Assembly: GCA_035697485.1 (NCBI GenBank)
Contig: DASSCU010000015.1
Span: 171,391 to 235,390 of the forward strand
Length of the DNA: 64,000 nucleotides
Source of the DNA: Actinomycetota bacterium
GTDB taxonomy: Bacteria; Actinomycetota; UBA4738; HRBIN12
Reading direction: 5' to 3'
Shown here: positions 60,743-64,000 of the stretch, piece by piece
How positions within the stretch are numbered: the first letter of the stretch is position 1
How the letters are laid out: every line of letters begins with the position of its first letter
Position numbers and translations under genes: made by a program
The notes under the pieces: generated by a model
Told to the model about the DNA's origin: nothing
Database searches by the model: none
Seen by the model: the letters and a program-made list of their open reading frames with translations, nothing else

Positions 60743-62698
60743 GTGAGCATGAGCGACGATCCGATCAGCTTCGCGCGTGATGCGCTGGAGCGGCACGCGT
60801 GGAGGGACGCTTACGAAGCGCTGATCGAGGCCGACCGGACCGATCCCCTGCCGGGGGCAGCGCTCGAGATGCTCGCCTGGGCGACCTACTGGACGGGTCG
60901 TCCCGACGCGACCATCGAGGCGCTGGAGCGAGCCTACGCCGCATACCTCGACGAGGGCGAACGGGCGCAGGCGGCCATGATGGCGTACCGACTCGCGGAA
61001 CAGCACGGCATGCGCATGTCGATCCCGCTGGCGCAGGGCTGGGGGCAGAAGGCGGCCCGCCTCGCCGAGGAGGATGCGACCTGGCCGGTGCACGGCTGGT
61101 TGCTCTGGATCCAGGGCCTGCTGCTGTGGATCATGGAGAAGGACTACGCCGGAGCGATCCAACGCTATGACGAGGCGCTCGCGTTCGCCGAGCGCAGCGG
61201 CGACCGCGATCTCGCGGCGATGAGCCTTCACGACAAGGGCCACGCGCTCTGTCTGCTCGGCGACGTCGCGACGGGCATGCCGCTCATGGACGAGTGCATG
61301 GCGACGGTCGTCGGCGGTGAGCTCGATCCCGCCGCCGCCGGCTACATCTACTGCGGCATGATCGGGATCTGCTCGAAGCTCGGCGACTACGGGCGTGCGA
61401 GCGAGTGGACGGAAGCGACGCTCCGATGGTGCGAGCGCCGGTCGGTGCCGGCGTTCCCGGGCGTGTGCCGGATCCACCGTGCGGAGCTGAAGCTGTTGCA
61501 CGGCCACCTGCACGAAGCGGAGGCCGATGCCCTCGCGGCGTGCGAGGAGCTCCCTCGCTACAACTTCGTCTCCGGACAGGGTCCTGCCCACTACGAGATC
61601 GGCGAGGTGCGGCGTCAGCTCGGTGACTTCGTCGCCGCCGAGGAGGCCTACGCACGAGCCGAGGCGTTCGGCAGACCACCTCAGCCGGGTCGGTCGCTGC
61701 TGCGGTTGGCCGAGGGCAAGGTGGATGCCGCCGCGTCGGGCATCCGCCAGGCGCTCGACGAGCAAGGCGCCGATGCCTGCTCACGGGTCCGGCTGCTGGC
61801 CGCGCAAGTCGCGATCGCCCTCGCGAGCGACGACGCCGAGACGGCGACATCCGCCGCGGACGAGCTCGACACGCTCGTCGAAGGGTTCCGTACGGCCTCA
61901 CTCAGTGCGATGGCTGCCGCCGCGCGGGGTGCGCTGCTCCTCGCAGGGGGCGACGCGGCAGGCGCCATCCCGATCCTGCGGCGAGCTCGGGTCAGGTGGC
62001 AGGAGGTCGAAGCGCCGCTCGAGGCAGCTGATGTCAGCGTGCTTCTGGCGGAGGCGTACGCCGCCGGCGGAGATGACGATGCGGCGCGAGCCGAGGCGCG
62101 ATCGGCACGGGACACGTTCGAACGCCTCGGCGCTCGCCCGGGTGCGGCGCGAGCCCGGCGCCTGCTCGATCGGCTCGCGCTCGAGGAAGAGCGCCCGGAG
62201 CGGGTCACGCGAGCGTTCATGTTCACGGACATCGCGCGGTCGACCGACCTGATCGGGGTGATCGGCGACGACGCCTGGGAGGACCTGCTCACCTGGCACG
62301 ACCGCACCCTTCGATCACTCTTCGCTGCGCACGGCGGCGACGTCGGACATCCGACAGGGGACGGGTTCTTCGTCGCATTCCCCGGCGCGCGGTCGGCGCT
62401 GGGGTGTGCCGTCGCCGTGCAGCGGGCGCTCGCCGAGCATCGACGGTCCGAAGGCTTCTCACTGTCGGTCCGCATCGGCATCCATGCCGGCGAGGCGACG
62501 CGACGGGGCGAGGACTACGGCGGAGCCGAGGTGCACCGAGCGGCGAGGATCGCGGCGCTCGCAGACGGGGGCGAGATCCTCGCGAGCCGTGCCACGATCG
62601 TCGGGGCGGGATCCGAGGTGCCGTTCACGGAGACCGGAGACGTCACGCTCAAGGGGTTCACCGAACCCGTCGCGCTCGTCCGCGTCACCTGGCGCTAG
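60743..62698 (+). CDS. TPR-domain class III adenylate cyclase
   Basis: A 651-residue soluble protein. Residues 1 to about 470 are TPR-like helical repeats (for example ALEMLAWATYWTGRPDATIE, and later GDYGRASEWTEATLRWCERR). The catalytic domain begins with RAFMFTDIARSTDLIGVIGD near residue 490 and continues with HPTGDGFFVAFPG and RIGIHAGEATRRGEDYGGAE. Both metal aspartates are present. No ATPase or LuxR domain precedes it, unlike some TPR cyclases. It should make cAMP under protein-binding control. GTG start. Confidence 0.85.
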   Translation: MSMSDDPISFARDALERHAWRDAYEALIEADRTDPLPGAALEMLAWATYWTGRPDATIEALERAYAAYLDEGERAQAAMMAYRLAEQHGMRMSIPLAQGWGQKAARLAEEDATWPVHGWLLWIQGLLLWIMEKDYAGAIQRYDEALAFAERSGDRDLAAMSLHDKGHALCLLGDVATGMPLMDECMATVVGGELDPAAAGYIYCGMIGICSKLGDYGRASEWTEATLRWCERRSVPAFPGVCRIHRAELKLLHGHLHEAEADALAACEELPRYNFVSGQGPAHYEIGEVRRQLGDFVAAEEAYARAEAFGRPPQPGRSLLRLAEGKVDAAASGIRQALDEQGADACSRVRLLAAQVAIALASDDAETATSAADELDTLVEGFRTASLSAMAAAARGALLLAGGDAAGAIPILRRARVRWQEVEAPLEAADVSVLLAEAYAAGGDDDAARAEARSARDTFERLGARPGAARARRLLDRLALEEERPERVTRAFMFTDIARSTDLIGVIGDDAWEDLLTWHDRTLRSLFAAHGGDVGHPTGDGFFVAFPGARSALGCAVAVQRALAEHRRSEGFSLSVRIGIHAGEATRRGEDYGGAEVHRAARIAALADGGEILASRATIVGAGSEVPFTETGDVTLKGFTEPVALVRVTWR

Positions 62699-62787
62699 GT
62701 CGCGCACCTCAGATCGGACTCCCCCCGCACGCACCTCGCTGCGTATGTACCTTGACAGTTACGTACCCGACTCGTTACATTCACGTC

Positions 62788-63114
62788 ATGGAGATGCTGC
62801 TGCGTACGCTGGCCGATGACAACCGACGGACGGTGCTCGAGGAACTCCGAGTGCGTCCGGCAACGGTCAACGAGTTGGCGGCGGTCCTGCCGATCGCGCG
62901 CCCTGGCGTGTCACGGCATCTTCGGGTGCTGCGTGAGGCAGGTCTGGTCGAGGTGCGACGCGACGCGCAACGACGGATCTACAGCCTGCGACCGGAGCCA
63001 CTCGCCGAGCTCGATGCCTGGCTCAGCCCCTACCGAGCCTTGTGGCATGGCCGGATGAGCGCCCTCCACGAGGAGATCGATCGTGGAAAGAGCGAAGGAA
63101 GGAGCACCCGATGA
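62788..63114 (+). CDS. ArsR-family transcriptional regulator
   Basis: A 108-residue winged-helix repressor, start at ATG 62788 six nt after TACATT (62776-62781). MEMLLRTLADDNRRTVLEEL, then TVNELAAVLPIARPGVSRHL and VEVRRDAQRRIYSLRPEPLA are typical. No metal-binding cysteines, so it is the type that pairs with SRPBCC genes. It is coupled (ATGA) to the following gene and probably autorepresses. Confidence 0.88.
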   Translation: MEMLLRTLADDNRRTVLEELRVRPATVNELAAVLPIARPGVSRHLRVLREAGLVEVRRDAQRRIYSLRPEPLAELDAWLSPYRALWHGRMSALHEEIDRGKSEGRSTR

Positions 63115-63629
63115 GCAACCACGTGCAACCGGCAAGCCCTGTGCTGGGCAGCGTGCATGCGGACGGTGACGGTCGAGGGACGGTTCGGATGGACAGCGTC
63201 TACGACACCGCGCCCGACGACCTGTGGTCGGCGTTGACCGAGCCACCTCGCCTGGCGCGATGGATCGCGAACGTCGAGGGCGACCTGCGGGTCGGCGGGA
63301 CATTCTCGGCCAGCTTCACGAGCGGCTGGGAAGGCCCAGGAGTGGTCGACGCCTGCGTGCCGCCGAAGCGGCTCCTCGTGACGTTGGACCCCGAAACGAG
63401 CGATGAGACCACGATCGAGGCGACGCTTTCGCCCGAGGGCAGCGGAACACGCCTCGTGGTGGAAGAGCGAGGCATCCCCCTCGACGAGATCGGCGCCCAC
63501 GGCGCCGGCTGGCAGGTCCACATGGAGGACCTGGGCACATACCTATCCGGTGACGAGCCGACCGGGTGGCGCACTCGGTGGATCGAGCTCACGCCTACAT
63601 ACGAGGACTTGTCTCACGGGCTCGAGTGA
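63111..63629 (+). CDS. SRPBCC/AHSA1-domain protein
   Basis: A 172-residue protein with GAAGGAAGGAG before ATG 63111. It contains VRMDSVYDTAPDDLWSALTE, RWIANVEGDLRVGGTF and the C-terminal GAGWQVHMEDLGTYL, all typical of the AHSA1/Aha1-like START-domain group that forms ArsR-AHSA1 gene pairs. A small hydrophobic ligand pocket is expected. Its role is not defined. Confidence 0.85.
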   Translation: MSNHVQPASPVLGSVHADGDGRGTVRMDSVYDTAPDDLWSALTEPPRLARWIANVEGDLRVGGTFSASFTSGWEGPGVVDACVPPKRLLVTLDPETSDETTIEATLSPEGSGTRLVVEERGIPLDEIGAHGAGWQVHMEDLGTYLSGDEPTGWRTRWIELTPTYEDLSHGLE

Positions 63630-63723
63630 GTCCGACGACGAGCGGCGACGGGCGCAACCGCTCCCGCATCCGTCTGGGGCGACCCGGCGGTTACTCGAAA
63701 ACCCCGCTGTATCGTTGGGCGCG

Positions 63724-64000
63724 ATGTATTCCGAGCGAACGATCACGGCTCCCGACGGGCGGTCGCTGCGCACTGCCGTCACCGGCCCCGAGGACGGACT
63801 CGCGGTTCTGTGGAACACCGGAAACCCGGGCGCCTTCCTCTCTCCGATCGACGAGGAGACGGCGGCGGAGAACGTTCGCGTGGTCACGTACGACCGACCC
63901 GGCTACGGACGCTCGACCCCGAAGCCCGGTCGCCGAGTGGTCGATGGTCCTGCCGACGCCGAATTGGTGCTCGACGCATGGGACGTTGAGGGGTGCGCGA
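63724..64000 (+). CDS. Alpha/beta hydrolase, N-terminal part (cut by window edge)
   Basis: Reads on to the right edge for 92 residues. TATCGT (63710-63715) is 8 nt before the ATG. The fragment holds RSLRTAVTGPEDGLAVLWNT, GNPGAFLSP, and RVVTYDRPGYGRSTPKPGR, the strand and oxyanion region of alpha/beta hydrolases. The nucleophile elbow is outside the window. Substrate unknown. Confidence 0.7.
   Translation, partial: MYSERTITAPDGRSLRTAVTGPEDGLAVLWNTGNPGAFLSPIDEETAAENVRVVTYDRPGYGRSTPKPGRRVVDGPADAELVLDAWDVEGCA

Overview
The window is GC-rich (roughly two thirds G+C) and gene-dense. It looks like a chromosomal segment of an actinomycete-type bacterium. The signs are frequent GTG starts, class III adenylate cyclases, an F420-type luciferase-like oxidoreductase, a DivIVA-like protein, an Eis-like acetyltransferase, DUF3618/DUF4333-type proteins, and many genes with a TANNNT box only 6-9 nt before the start codon, as in leaderless actinobacterial transcripts. 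A deep-branching Actinomycetota member is plausible, but the sequence alone does not fix the genus. I found no rRNA, tRNA, CRISPR array, insertion sequence or phage.

1-6.1 kb is a nitrogen or amino-acid uptake locus. A glutamine-synthetase-like gene (cut by the left edge) and an RpiR regulator are divergent from a branched-chain-amino-acid-type ABC transporter whose LivM permease and LivG ATPase are one polypeptide. 6.2-26.9 kb is mostly housekeeping and envelope genes: an RTX-repeat protein, a HAMP adenylate cyclase, methyltransferase, TolB-like propeller, PRC-barrel, phospholipase D-like protein, trypsin-like protease, ROK kinase, SpoIID-like lipoprotein, Zwf, DivIVA-like protein and Eis. 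It also holds a stress and membrane cluster (lysine-rich tail protein, holin-like, DUF3618, two tiny proteins, DedA, YihY, CsbD) and two decayed genes, a PIN toxin remnant and a sirtuin with an internal deletion.

26.9-54.6 kb is the most unusual part, a large carbohydrate catabolic region. It has a GH38 mannosidase operon, two DasR/NagR-like GntR regulators, a NagB-type deaminase, a polyamine-type ABC importer, three Gfo/Idh oxidoreductases, a TIM-barrel isomerase, two double-cupin proteins, three SDRs, a ROK kinase, two EamA transporters, and an operon of FGGY kinase, zinc alcohol dehydrogenase, DhnA-type aldolase and EamA. Five tandem ACCGGT/CTGGTC-type boxes spaced 11-12 bp lie in intergenic regions next to promoters and probably make the region one regulon. 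Gene families are repeated in two modules, each with a GntR, cupin and EamA. The likely chemistry is hydrolysis and uptake of a glycan or polyol, oxidation and isomerisation by the dehydrogenases and isomerase, phosphorylation, then aldol cleavage or deamination. The substrate is not determined.

54.6-64 kb returns to mixed genes: a DUF4333 lipoprotein, methyltransferase, coiled-coil protein, orphan sensor kinase, metallo-beta-lactamase-fold hydrolase, a TPR-linked adenylate cyclase, an ArsR/SRPBCC pair and the start of an alpha/beta hydrolase cut by the right edge. The three class III cyclases in the window (HAMP, pseudo-hydrolase and TPR types) imply substantial cyclic-nucleotide signalling.
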